From Prevotella sp. (lineage in GTDB: Bacteria > Bacteroidota > Bacteroidia > Bacteroidales > Bacteroidaceae), in NCBI GenBank assembly GCA_017479675.1, contig JAFVBX010000004.1:1-54061 (forward strand): 54,061 nt of DNA, given 5' to 3'. Made by a program: the position numbers and the translations under genes. The notes under the pieces are model-generated. The model did not search any database. It worked only from the letters and a program-made list of their open reading frames with translations, and was not told the origin of the DNA. Positions 30,498-39,468 of this stretch are shown in pieces (position 1 is the first letter of the stretch; the number at the start of each line of letters is the position of its first letter).

Positions 30498-32702
30498 ATG
30501 TACAACATTCCAAGTGTTTTCTGGCTTGTGCCGGTGGCATCGATAGTGTCGCTGGGCATGGCGCTGTACTTCTTCCTGCAGATGAAGAAGGCTGACGAGG
30601 GTACTGACCGCATGAAGGAGATAGCCGAGCACGTCCGCAAGGGCGCTATGGCTTACCTCAAGCAGCAGTACAAGGTGGTAACGTTAGTATTCGTGGTGCT
30701 CGCCATCATCTTCTCGATTATGGCTTACGGATTCCAGCTGCAGAACCCCTGGGTGCCTTTCGCATTCTTGACGGGCGGTTTCTTCTCTGGTTTGGCTGGC
30801 TTCTTCGGCATGAAGACGGCAACCTACGCTTCAGCGCGTACTGCCAACGCAGCGCGTCAGAGCCTCGACGCAGGCTTGAAGGTAGCATTCCGTTCAGGTG
30901 CTGTAATGGGCTTGACAGTGGTAGGTCTCGGCTTGCTCGACATCGCCATCTGGTTCGTGGTGCTCAATGCAGCAGGCGTTGACAGCCTCATCACCATCAC
31001 CACCACCATGCTGACCTTCGGCATGGGTGCTTCTACGCAGGCTCTCTTTGCTCGTGTGGGCGGCGGTATCTACACCAAGGCTGCCGACGTGGGCGCCGAC
31101 ATCGTGGGTAAGGTGGAGGCAGACATACCCGAGGACGACCCTCGCAACCCTGCTACCATAGCCGACAACGTGGGTGACAACGTGGGTGACGTGGTTGGCA
31201 TGGGTGCCGACCTCTATGAGTCATACTGCGGTTCCATACTCTCTACTGCCGCTCTCGGTGCTACGGCATACGCTGTTGATTGGGTTACAAAGCAACCAAC
31301 TCCAGATATGCAGCTAAGATATGTTTTGGCTCCGATGATTATCGCAGCAGTGGGCATCTTCCTCTCTCTCTTCGGCATATTCCTCGTAAGGACAAAGGAG
31401 GGTGCTACGATGAAGAATCTGCTGCGCTCTCTCGGCATAGGCACCAACGTGTCAGCAGGTCTCATAGCAGTAGCAACATTCGTGATACTCTACCTGCTCG
31501 GCATACCAAACTGGATATACGTTTCATGCTCCGTAATAGTAGGTCTGCTGGCTGGCGTAATCATCGGTCAGGCAACGGAATACTACACCTCTCACTCATA
31601 CAAGCCGACACAGGAAATCAGTGCTGCTTCGCAGACTGGTGCCGCAACGGTAATCATCAAGGGTGTGGGCACAGGTATGATTTCTACCATGATACCTGTG
31701 GTTACCATCTCTGTGGCAATCATGCTCTCTTACCTCTGCGCTAACGGTTTCAACATGGACGTGAACGCCGAGGCTCTGTCAAAGGGACTCTATGGCGTAG
31801 GCATCGCTGCCGTTGGTATGCTCTCTACGCTTGGCATCACTCTTGCTACGGACGCTTACGGTCCTATTGCCGACAACGCCGGCGGTAACGCTGAGATGTC
31901 AGAACTGGGTGAGGAAGTGCGCAAGCGTACTGATGCCCTCGACGCTCTTGGCAACACTACCGCTGCTACGGGTAAGGGCTTCGCCATCGGCTCTGCCGCT
32001 CTTACTGCTCTCGCTCTGCTTGCCTCATACATCGAGGAGATAAAGGAGGCTGTGCAGCGTCTTGCTAACGCCGGCGACCAGCACATGGCAGAGGTGTATG
32101 AGCACATAGGCAACATTCCTGCCTTCATGGACTACTTCCAGGTTAACCTGATGAACCCGAAGGTTATCGTGGGTGTGTTCATCGGTGCTATGGCAGCATT
32201 CCTCTTCTCTGGCATCACGATGGGTGCCGTAGGCAGAGCTGCCGAGGACATGGTGAAGGAGGTACGCCGCCAGTTCCGCGAGATAGCAGGCATACTGGAA
32301 GGCAAGGCAACGCCAGACTACGGTCGCTGCGTGGAGATTTCTACACGCTCTGCACAGCGCGAGATGATATTCCCTTCACTGCTTGCCATCATCATCCCTA
32401 TCCTCGTAGGCGTGATACTCGGTGTGGCTGGCGTGCTCGGTCTGCTTGTTGGTGGACTGGCAGCAGGCTTCACTCTCGCTATCTTCATGTCTAACGCCGG
32501 CGGCGCTTGGGACAACGCGAAGAAGATGGTAGAGGAAGGCAACTTCGGCGGCAAGGGTTCTGAGTGCCACAAGGCTACCGTGGTGGGAGACACCGTGGGC
32601 GATCCGTTCAAGGACACATCAGGTCCGTCACTCAACATCATCATCAAGCTCATGTCTATGGTCAGCATCGTGATGGCTGGTCTGACGGTAGCGTTCCTGT
32701 AG
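30498..32702 (+). CDS. hppA: Membrane-bound ion-pumping pyrophosphatase, K+-dependent type
   Basis: A 734-residue inner-membrane pump of about 16 helices that couples pyrophosphate hydrolysis to Na+ and/or H+ export. Substrate motifs: AADVGADIVGKVEADIPEDD (about 196-215), NVGDNVGDVVGMGADLYES, and the C-terminal NAGGAWDNAKK plus KATVVGDTVGDPFKDTSGP. The segment ALGNTTAATGKGF has Ala and Gly where K+-independent enzymes have Lys and Thr, so it should be K+-dependent; such enzymes in Bacteroidota often pump Na+. The gene stands alone between its own promoter and a strong terminator. Codon use is that of a highly expressed gene. Confidence 0.96.
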   Translation: MYNIPSVFWLVPVASIVSLGMALYFFLQMKKADEGTDRMKEIAEHVRKGAMAYLKQQYKVVTLVFVVLAIIFSIMAYGFQLQNPWVPFAFLTGGFFSGLAGFFGMKTATYASARTANAARQSLDAGLKVAFRSGAVMGLTVVGLGLLDIAIWFVVLNAAGVDSLITITTTMLTFGMGASTQALFARVGGGIYTKAADVGADIVGKVEADIPEDDPRNPATIADNVGDNVGDVVGMGADLYESYCGSILSTAALGATAYAVDWVTKQPTPDMQLRYVLAPMIIAAVGIFLSLFGIFLVRTKEGATMKNLLRSLGIGTNVSAGLIAVATFVILYLLGIPNWIYVSCSVIVGLLAGVIIGQATEYYTSHSYKPTQEISAASQTGAATVIIKGVGTGMISTMIPVVTISVAIMLSYLCANGFNMDVNAEALSKGLYGVGIAAVGMLSTLGITLATDAYGPIADNAGGNAEMSELGEEVRKRTDALDALGNTTAATGKGFAIGSAALTALALLASYIEEIKEAVQRLANAGDQHMAEVYEHIGNIPAFMDYFQVNLMNPKVIVGVFIGAMAAFLFSGITMGAVGRAAEDMVKEVRRQFREIAGILEGKATPDYGRCVEISTRSAQREMIFPSLLAIIIPILVGVILGVAGVLGLLVGGLAAGFTLAIFMSNAGGAWDNAKKMVEEGNFGGKGSECHKATVVGDTVGDPFKDTSGPSLNIIIKLMSMVSIVMAGLTVAFL

Positions 32703-32742
32703 AGATTAAAATATTGAGATATTGAAATATTAAATAATTATC

Positions 32743-32781
32743 AAAAACGCCCCATTTCATCGAAGAAGTGGGGCGTTTTTT
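32743..32781 (+). terminator. Intrinsic terminator after hppA
   Basis: AAAAACGCCCCA (32743-32754) pairs with TGGGGCGTTTTT (32769-32780). The T run ends at 32781 and also supplies the -33 TTTG of the next promoter. Confidence 0.9.
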
Positions 32782-32810
32782 GTGTATCTGCATAATAATT
32801 TGTACCTTTG
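32779..32810 (+). promoter_or_regulatory. Promoter of the capsule operon
   Basis: TTTG (32779-32782), exactly 20 nt, TACCTTTG (32803-32810). The start near 32816 gives a 25-nt leader before the wzi ATG. No invertible-promoter repeats are seen around it. Confidence 0.75.
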
Positions 32811-32840
32811 CAACGTTTTTTCTAAAGAAAAAAGACGAGA

Positions 32841-34427
32841 ATGAAGATAAGAGACATAATACTGGCAGGGCTGATGATGACGGTCACCACAGTGGCAACG
32901 GCGCAGGAGAAAAGCGTGACGGCGACTGACGGATGGACGCTCGACGTGGAGATGCAGGGCTCGCTGAGCAACAGCAAGACACCCTTGTGGCTCAACGCCA
33001 ACAAATACGGCATCAGCAGCCTCAACGCACAAAACGGATACGTGAGAGGCATCGGAGCATGGGACAAGAAACTTGCTAATGACAAGTTGGACGTAAACGC
33101 AGGTCTCGACGTGATAGTACCTGTAGGCTATAAGAGTCAGGGAGGCAAGGAGCACTATACCAGTCACTTGGTGTTGCAGCAGGCATTCGTGGAGGCTAAC
33201 TACAAACTTGGACAGCTGACGATAGGTGCCAAGCACCAGCCTATGGAACTGAAGAACAACGAACTGTCATCAGGAGCACAGGCGCTGGGCATCAATGCCA
33301 GACCAGTGCCACAGGTGAGGATTGGACTGAACGACTACTGGTCAGTGCCCGGCACGAAGAAGTGGGTGAGTGTGAAGGCTCACATGGCATACGGCGTGAT
33401 GACCGACGGAGGATGGGAAGAGGCATTTGCCAGCAGTTCGCACTATGCCTATAACAAGAACACACGCTACCACCAGAAGGCTGGCTACCTCAAGATAGGC
33501 AACGAGGAGAAGTTTCCACTGACACTCACCGTTGGACTGGAGATGGCAGCGCAGTTTGGAGGCAAGCTGTATAAATACAACTCGTCAACAAAATCATATA
33601 CAGAGACGAAGGTGCGCTCTAACTTCAATTCTTACTGGCACGCCTTCACCGGCACAGGAGCAGAAGAAAAAGAGGAAGGCACGGAATGGCAGAACGCCGA
33701 GGGCAACCACTTAGGCAGTTGGGTGGCGAGGCTCAACTGGAAGGCAAAGGACTGGGAGGTGGGACTATACATGGACCATTACTTTGAGGACCACTCCAGC
33801 ATGCTGCTGCTCGACTACGACGGCTACGGACACGGTGACGAATGGAACAAGAAAGTCGATAGCCGATACTTCCGCTACGACTTGAAGGACGGACTGTGGG
33901 GAGTGGATATGAAGCTCCGCAGGTTCAGGTATCTAAACCAAGCAGTGGTGGAATACATGACGACACGCTACCAGAGCGGTCCGATATACCACGACCACAC
34001 GAAGGGTATAAGCGACCATATATGTGGTAAGGATGGCTACTATAACCACGGCATCATGCCAGGCTGGCAGCACTTCGGACAGTTCATAGGCAACCCGCTA
34101 TACCTCTCGCCGATATATAACACCGACGGATACATAGGACCGCGCTGCAACCGCTTCAAGGCATGGCACTTCGGCATTGCCGGCGACCCTGCCGAGGGAC
34201 TGCATTACAGGGCACTGCTGAGCTGGCAGAAGGGATGGGGCACATATAGCGCACCCTACTACTACCCCAAGGAGAACACCAGCCTGCTGATAGAGGCGGC
34301 ATACCGTTTCCCTGCCACAAGTATGCTGAGGGGCTTCACAGCCACCATAGGCTACGGTGCCGACTGGGGAGAGTTGAGAGGTAACAACTCTGGCGTACAG
34401 ATGACGGTGCTGTATAAGGTGAGGTAG
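32841..34427 (+). CDS. wzi: Capsule assembly Wzi family outer-membrane protein
   Basis: A 528-residue exported barrel protein: signal peptide (1-21, ending ATAQ), then beta-strand-rich sequence with the Wzi-type opening TPLWLNANKYGISSL (about 46-60). The family is in the outer membrane and in enteric bacteria anchors capsule to the cell surface. It is the first gene of the polysaccharide operon, and its placement before Wzz, Wzy and Wzx supports that role. The C-terminal strand MTVLYKVR has the hydrophobic pattern of barrel proteins. Confidence 0.88.
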   Translation: MKIRDIILAGLMMTVTTVATAQEKSVTATDGWTLDVEMQGSLSNSKTPLWLNANKYGISSLNAQNGYVRGIGAWDKKLANDKLDVNAGLDVIVPVGYKSQGGKEHYTSHLVLQQAFVEANYKLGQLTIGAKHQPMELKNNELSSGAQALGINARPVPQVRIGLNDYWSVPGTKKWVSVKAHMAYGVMTDGGWEEAFASSSHYAYNKNTRYHQKAGYLKIGNEEKFPLTLTVGLEMAAQFGGKLYKYNSSTKSYTETKVRSNFNSYWHAFTGTGAEEKEEGTEWQNAEGNHLGSWVARLNWKAKDWEVGLYMDHYFEDHSSMLLLDYDGYGHGDEWNKKVDSRYFRYDLKDGLWGVDMKLRRFRYLNQAVVEYMTTRYQSGPIYHDHTKGISDHICGKDGYYNHGIMPGWQHFGQFIGNPLYLSPIYNTDGYIGPRCNRFKAWHFGIAGDPAEGLHYRALLSWQKGWGTYSAPYYYPKENTSLLIEAAYRFPATSMLRGFTATIGYGADWGELRGNNSGVQMTVLYKVR

Positions 34428-34455
34428 TTAAGAGTTAATAATTAGGAAATTAGAA

Positions 34456-35001
34456 TTGGTGAACAAGATATTAAAAATAGCGCCCCTACTACTCCTCACC
34501 ATGATGATGGTGGGATGCGAGATAAACTCCAGCGACAACGGTGACCTCGACAACTGGTGGTACCTGCGAGAGGTGGAGCAAGTTAACGATAACGGGACAC
34601 GAAGTGATGAGCCGCAGGCGAATAGCGGGAACGATAGCGAGAACTATATAGAGAAGAAAGTGTTCTGGAGCTACATCGGCAACCTGATGCATACCGAGGG
34701 AGCGAGTGCCGGCAGGTACTTCTACCGTTTCGAGCAGAAGGGCGGCACGCTGCGCATCTATGAACCGCGTCATAACAACAAGAGCAAGGGCGACCCCCTA
34801 CTGACAGAGACTGAGCTGACGAAGCTCAATGCTCACGGCATACACATGAAGGCAGCCACCGACAGCGATGGCAACATCCTCACCGACAGTGACGGCAACA
34901 CGATATACGAAGAGACATTCACCGTGGAGCAACTCAACTCCGAGAGCATGGTGCTCCTCAACGAGGACAAGACACTGCGCCTCCATTTCATAGCATGGTA
35001 A
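34456..35001 (+). CDS. Small lipoprotein in the capsule operon (lipocalin-like)
   Basis: A 181-residue lipoprotein: hydrophobic signal LLLLTMMMVGC with the lipidated Cys at about 21. The rest is predicted beta-rich (WWYLREVEQV, KVFWSYIGNLMH, RFEQKGGTLRIYEP), similar to the small lipocalin-like lipoproteins (DUF4847 type) common in Bacteroidales, an assignment made from memory. A CGATAAC hexamer tract (34581-34598) encodes VNDNGT, and a Asp/Ser/Gly repeat encodes DSDGNILTDSDGN. The start is TTG at 34456 or GTG at 34459; neither has a clear ribosome site. It probably assists Wzi or Wzz in surface polysaccharide assembly. Confidence 0.75.
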   Translation: MVNKILKIAPLLLLTMMMVGCEINSSDNGDLDNWWYLREVEQVNDNGTRSDEPQANSGNDSENYIEKKVFWSYIGNLMHTEGASAGRYFYRFEQKGGTLRIYEPRHNNKSKGDPLLTETELTKLNAHGIHMKAATDSDGNILTDSDGNTIYEETFTVEQLNSESMVLLNEDKTLRLHFIAW

Positions 35002-35022
35002 ACTGAAACAACCCCCAAAAAT

Positions 35023-36090
35023 ATGAGTGAAGAAAAGAAGATAGTAAACATCAGCCTTGTGGATGTGATAGACATCGTAAGGAAAGACTGGAAGAAAATA
35101 GCCATTTACAGCTTTGTTGCCGGAGTGATAGGCGTAGCACTCGCCTTTGCCACGCCACATAAGTATAAGAGCACGGTAATGCTTGCGCCAGAGGAATCGG
35201 GGCAGGGTTTCTCAGGAAGCCTTTCGTCACTCGCTTCTATGGTGGGCATGAACATGAAACTGGGACAGACGGGCGATGCCCTGTACCCTGAGATATATCC
35301 TGACCTCGTATCGTCAACGGACTTCGTGATAGACCTGTTCCCTGTTCAGGTGACAACGAAGAAGGGCGACTTGACGTGTGACTACTACACCTACCTCGTG
35401 AAGCACCAGAAGCTGGCGCTGACAGACTATCCCAAGGCAGGGCTGGTACTGCTGATAGAGAAATTCATGGAGCATGAGCCAAACAAGAAACTCGGCGGAA
35501 AGCATGAGGGACCGATAGCCTTGTCTAAGGAACAAGATGACGTGGCGAAAGCGATAAGCGCCAACGTGGCATGCGGAGTGGACAAGAAGACCAACGTCAT
35601 CACGATAACCGTCACAGACCAAGACCCGCTTATTGCTGCCACCATGGCAGACACCATCAAGCAGCACCTGCAGAAGGCAATCACGGAGTACCGCACGAAG
35701 AAGGCAAAGGTGGACCTCGACTATATGCAGAAGTTGTATGTGGAGGCAAAGAACAACTATGACAAGGCACGTCAGAAATATGCCTACTATGCCGATACCA
35801 ACATGGATGTGGAGTTGCAGTCGTACAAATCGAAGGAGGAAGACCTTGAGAACGAGATGCAGCTGAAATATAATATCTACCAGACTGTGGTAGAACAGTT
35901 GCAACTGGCAAAGGCAAAGGTGCAGGAGCGCACACCTGCCTTCACCGTCATGCAGAGTGCTACGGTACCAGTAAAACATTCCGACCGCCCGAAGGTAGTC
36001 ACCCTCGCTATATGGATGATACTCGGCTTCATGGTACGTTTCGCCATGCTCGCATGGAAGAATAAGGACAAGTTCGTAAACCTTGCGTAA
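35023..36090 (+). CDS. wzz: Wzz-type polysaccharide chain-length determinant
   Basis: A 355-residue inner-membrane protein with two helices (about 25-45 and 327-345) bracketing a periplasmic alpha-helical domain with coiled-coil character (about 210-300: KVDLDYMQKLYVEAKNNYDK). The region after TM1 (HKYKSTVMLAPEESGQGFSG) and the proline-rich segment before TM2 (SATVPVKHSDRPKVV) are Wzz hallmarks. It sets the modal length of the polymer made by the next gene's polymerase. The downstream frame begins inside its last codons (8-nt overlap). Confidence 0.92.
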   Translation: MSEEKKIVNISLVDVIDIVRKDWKKIAIYSFVAGVIGVALAFATPHKYKSTVMLAPEESGQGFSGSLSSLASMVGMNMKLGQTGDALYPEIYPDLVSSTDFVIDLFPVQVTTKKGDLTCDYYTYLVKHQKLALTDYPKAGLVLLIEKFMEHEPNKKLGGKHEGPIALSKEQDDVAKAISANVACGVDKKTNVITITVTDQDPLIAATMADTIKQHLQKAITEYRTKKAKVDLDYMQKLYVEAKNNYDKARQKYAYYADTNMDVELQSYKSKEEDLENEMQLKYNIYQTVVEQLQLAKAKVQERTPAFTVMQSATVPVKHSDRPKVVTLAIWMILGFMVRFAMLAWKNKDKFVNLA

Positions 36091-38125
36091 ACATCCATAC
36101 ATATCAGCAACCGTCATAGCCACACTGCTCGCCATAGTAGTGTGGTTGATAGTGCCTAAGGAATACACCGCCATCACCAAACTGAGCGACGAATATAAGG
36201 AGGTGGACCTTGCCATAGGACTTGACAGGATACAGGCACGAATCAACGAGCTACACACCAATGACGGCATCAACGACATGGAGGTGTACAGCAAGTTGCT
36301 GGTGACGGAGGACTTTGCACGCTCCATATCCCACAAGCAGGTACCAGGCAAGGGCATGGACTATGGTCATTGGGTGATGCAGGGCAGGCACTTCTGGCAA
36401 ACGAAAGACACGATAGAGGCAATACAAGACCGCATAAACTATAACTACAGACGCAAACAGGAAACTCTCGTTGTAAGTTTTAGTGACCGTGAAGCCACTG
36501 TTGCAGCATTGATGCTTGACAGTGTGACAGGACAACTGCAAAGAATAATCAATGGCAGACGGCATGCGCTGGCTGAGGCGAGCCTAAACAATGCAAAGAG
36601 AGAGCAGAGAGATGCAGAAGAGAAATATCGTAAGGCACAAACGGCATATTCCGATTACTTTGACTCCCATCAAGGAACCTCTTTTCAGTCGGAGAAACAA
36701 CAGATGCAATTTCTGGAAAAAGAGGTGTCGCTAAATTACGATAACTATGAAAAGACAACAAAGAACTGCATACGCCAGCAGGCACTCTTGCAACGTACTC
36801 TTTTTGCCTTTGCTGCCGTTAAAGCTAATACTGTACCGTTACACAACAATAGTTTTCTCGTAGGATACTTATTGGTATTCATCTTAGCATCACTGTTGTT
36901 GACAAAGGCATATTACCTATACAAAGAAAGGAGCAGGGAACCTTGGCATTGGGACTTCGGCGATATATCATCACCATGGATGATTACGATTCTGGTATGG
37001 GCTGCAGTGCTTGTAGGTATGATGTTCAAGGACACAGAATTACTCAAGGATCCGACAGAACAATTCTATATCAGTTTGGCTTGGTGGTTGCCTTTGTTCT
37101 GTATTTCTGCTTTCATTACATACATTTTAATGAAGCGTAACAACCAAACTACGGGAGCCCTTACGGCACTGGATTTGACAGATATAAACAGAAAGGTTTT
37201 CTATTTCTTGCTGTTCTTCAGCTTTGTCATGACTCCGATATACATCAAGAAAATTATAGATGTGGTACTGATATTCGGCACCGAAGACTTGATGTATAAC
37301 ATACGCGAATACTCCATATTTGGTGATGCGCCATCAGGAATACTTAGTTACTCGATTGTGGTTAATAAGGCTTTGCTTCTCATAGCGGTGTGGAAGTTCA
37401 AACAGTTGAAGTGGTGGCAGATGACGTGGATATATGTTGCAAACATACTGAATACTCTTGCCATCATGGAGAAAGGCGGCTTCTTCCTCATCTTTTTCTG
37501 CCTCGTATTCGTATTGTTTCAAAGGAAAATAATCAAGGCACGTAGCATAATACTGCTTGGAGCTGTTTTGATGTTACTGTTTTATATGTTTAACCTGCTC
37601 AGAGCCAAAGAGGGTAGTTCTTATCAGGAGAACGAAACGTTCTTTGGTTTTATTGCCATGTACATCCTGTCACCCCCTGTAGCATACTGTGAGATTGCCA
37701 GGGATGTGACACCACAGTTTGGAGGACATACATTCTCGCTGATATATGTTTTCTTAAATCGTTTCGGTTTGGGACCATACGAGATATTTGACCGTTTGCA
37801 GGAGTTCGTTTATGTGCCACTCCCTACAAATGTTTACACGATATTCCAGCCGTTTTTCCTTGATTTCGGTTATAGTGGAGTTGCTGCCTTTGCAATTGTC
37901 TATGGTGTGTTTTCGGGTATCACCTACAGCATGATGCGTAATGGCAATGACTTTGGAAAGTGTATGTATGTTTACGTGGCACACATCCTTGTGCTCCAGT
38001 TCTTTCAGGAAAATGTGTTTACAGTAAATCTGCACGTGATACAGTTAGCCTTCTTAGTGTATTTATGTACACAGAGGTCTTTCTCTCTATCAAAAAGTGT
38101 GGACAAAGCTACGTGTCGTTTGTGA
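36083..38125 (+). CDS. Wzz-Wzy fusion: chain-length domain joined to polysaccharide polymerase
   Basis: A 680-residue protein. Residues 1-285 form a second Wzz-like unit: TM1 (about 6-23, ATVIATLLAIVVWLIVPKEY), a periplasmic part with coiled coil (about 150-225), TM2 (about 260-278). Residues about 295-670 have at least ten further hydrophobic segments with a long periplasmic loop (PPVAYCEIARDVTPQFGGHT...YEIFDRLQEF), the plan of an O-antigen/oligosaccharide repeat-unit polymerase. The only upstream start is TTG at 36083, inside the end of wzz; the next ATG would remove the first 66 residues including TM1. Translational coupling is likely. An undetected frameshift joining two genes is the alternative, but the frame is open throughout. 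Confidence 0.8.
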   Translation: MRKHPYISATVIATLLAIVVWLIVPKEYTAITKLSDEYKEVDLAIGLDRIQARINELHTNDGINDMEVYSKLLVTEDFARSISHKQVPGKGMDYGHWVMQGRHFWQTKDTIEAIQDRINYNYRRKQETLVVSFSDREATVAALMLDSVTGQLQRIINGRRHALAEASLNNAKREQRDAEEKYRKAQTAYSDYFDSHQGTSFQSEKQQMQFLEKEVSLNYDNYEKTTKNCIRQQALLQRTLFAFAAVKANTVPLHNNSFLVGYLLVFILASLLLTKAYYLYKERSREPWHWDFGDISSPWMITILVWAAVLVGMMFKDTELLKDPTEQFYISLAWWLPLFCISAFITYILMKRNNQTTGALTALDLTDINRKVFYFLLFFSFVMTPIYIKKIIDVVLIFGTEDLMYNIREYSIFGDAPSGILSYSIVVNKALLLIAVWKFKQLKWWQMTWIYVANILNTLAIMEKGGFFLIFFCLVFVLFQRKIIKARSIILLGAVLMLLFYMFNLLRAKEGSSYQENETFFGFIAMYILSPPVAYCEIARDVTPQFGGHTFSLIYVFLNRFGLGPYEIFDRLQEFVYVPLPTNVYTIFQPFFLDFGYSGVAAFAIVYGVFSGITYSMMRNGNDFGKCMYVYVAHILVLQFFQENVFTVNLHVIQLAFLVYLCTQRSFSLSKSVDKATCRL

Positions 38126-39468
38126 AATCACATATCTTACATATAGGTCAGTGTGGCGCAAGAACCTCTCTATTGGTAAAGAATATCCTCGGTTCTTTCT
38201 TTATCAAGGGCTGGTCTGCTGTGGTGGTGCTCATGATGGTGCCGCTAACCTTGAAATGTCTTGGAGAGTATAGGAACGGCGTGTGGCTGACAATCAGTAG
38301 TTTGCTTGTGTGGATGGACCAGATGGATATAGGCTTAGGCAACGGACTGCGCAACAAACTGGCGGAGCACATGGCTCATGGGGAAATGAAGGAGGCGCAG
38401 AAGGTGGTGTCGTCCACTATGGCAATGCTCATCTGTATAGCTTTCCCCATAATGGTAATACTGTGTCTGCTGGTTCAATATACAGACGTGTATTCTTTCC
38501 TTAATGCCTCTCCCTCTATCATTCCCGAACTGAGAACGGCACTTTTGGCATCGGTTGTACTGATATGCATTACCTTTGTGCTGAAGTTTATCAGTAATGT
38601 ATATATGGCACTCCAGTTGCCTGCCATCAGCAATGCTATAATGGCGTGCGGACAGACTATCGCACTTATCGGAACAGCGTTATTGTTATATTTTGGTGAA
38701 GCATCGTTTCTTAATGTAGTGGTGGTAAACGTTGCTGCACCGATGCTGACCTATCTATTAGCATATCCATATACTTTTTATTTGCGTTACCCAGGGCTGA
38801 AGCCTTCACTCTCATTGGTAAACCTTCATTCAGCATTACAGTTGGGCAATCTCGGAATAAAGTTCTTCTGGATTCAGATAGCTGCATTGATACAGTTTAT
38901 GACGGCAAACCTGCTTATCTCACGCTTCTTTACTCCAGCGATGGTGACGCCATATCAGATAACATACAGGTATATAAGCATCGTGCTGGTAGCATTCACC
39001 ATAGTATGTATGCCTTTCTGGTCTGCTACGACCGATGCCTACGAACGCGGGGATATGGAGTGGATACGCAAGGCTCATCAGAAGATGGGGCTGCTTATAT
39101 TCTTATTTGGAGTGGGAATAACGTTTATGGTTGCCATCTCACCTTGGGTGTACAGTATATGGATAGGAGACGAAGTGGTCGTGCCACTTGGCATGACAGT
39201 GTTGATGGCACTATACATTTTCCTGCTCATCATAAGCATGTGCTACTCTTATTTCCTCAATGGCATAGGAGCCTTGCGACTTCAGATGTATATGACCGTG
39301 ATGGCAGTGGTGTTCATACCTTTGGCATGGTGGGTTAGTTCCGTAACACACGACATAAACTGGTTTATGCTCGTGATGTGTCTGTGTAACTTGCCGGGCA
39401 TAATTACAAATATCATACAGTTCAGCAAGATAATGAACGGTACGGCAACTGGTATATGGAGGATATGA
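38122..39468 (+). CDS. wzx: Wzx-type lipid-linked oligosaccharide flippase
   Basis: A 448-residue polysaccharide-transport membrane protein with about 12-14 hydrophobic segments. The opening SLLVKNILGSFFIKGWSAVV...LTLKCLGEYRNGVWLTISSL and DIGLGNGLRNKLAEH are typical of Bacteroidetes flippases. It moves undecaprenyl-linked repeat units across the inner membrane for the polymerase. I chose GTG at 38122, which overlaps the upstream stop as GTGA, the same junction seen at 42350. The ATG at 38065 would add 19 residues unlike the family and overlap the polymerase by 61 nt. Confidence 0.88.
   Translation: MKSHILHIGQCGARTSLLVKNILGSFFIKGWSAVVVLMMVPLTLKCLGEYRNGVWLTISSLLVWMDQMDIGLGNGLRNKLAEHMAHGEMKEAQKVVSSTMAMLICIAFPIMVILCLLVQYTDVYSFLNASPSIIPELRTALLASVVLICITFVLKFISNVYMALQLPAISNAIMACGQTIALIGTALLLYFGEASFLNVVVVNVAAPMLTYLLAYPYTFYLRYPGLKPSLSLVNLHSALQLGNLGIKFFWIQIAALIQFMTANLLISRFFTPAMVTPYQITYRYISIVLVAFTIVCMPFWSATTDAYERGDMEWIRKAHQKMGLLIFLFGVGITFMVAISPWVYSIWIGDEVVVPLGMTVLMALYIFLLIISMCYSYFLNGIGALRLQMYMTVMAVVFIPLAWWVSSVTHDINWFMLVMCLCNLPGIITNIIQFSKIMNGTATGIWRI

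Noticed and set aside
32779..32840. Invertible (phase-variable) capsule promoter
   Set aside because: No inverted repeats flank the promoter and no invertase gene is nearby.
35314..36357. 347-codon minus-strand frame under wzz and the wzz-wzy fusion
   Set aside because: Antisense to genes with clear membrane and Wzz features; it is His/Leu/Val-rich as such mirror frames usually are.
36083..38125. Frameshift joining two separate genes
   Set aside because: The frame is open without interruption and codon use is smooth across the junction near residue 285; kept as one fusion, with the caveat stated in its entry.
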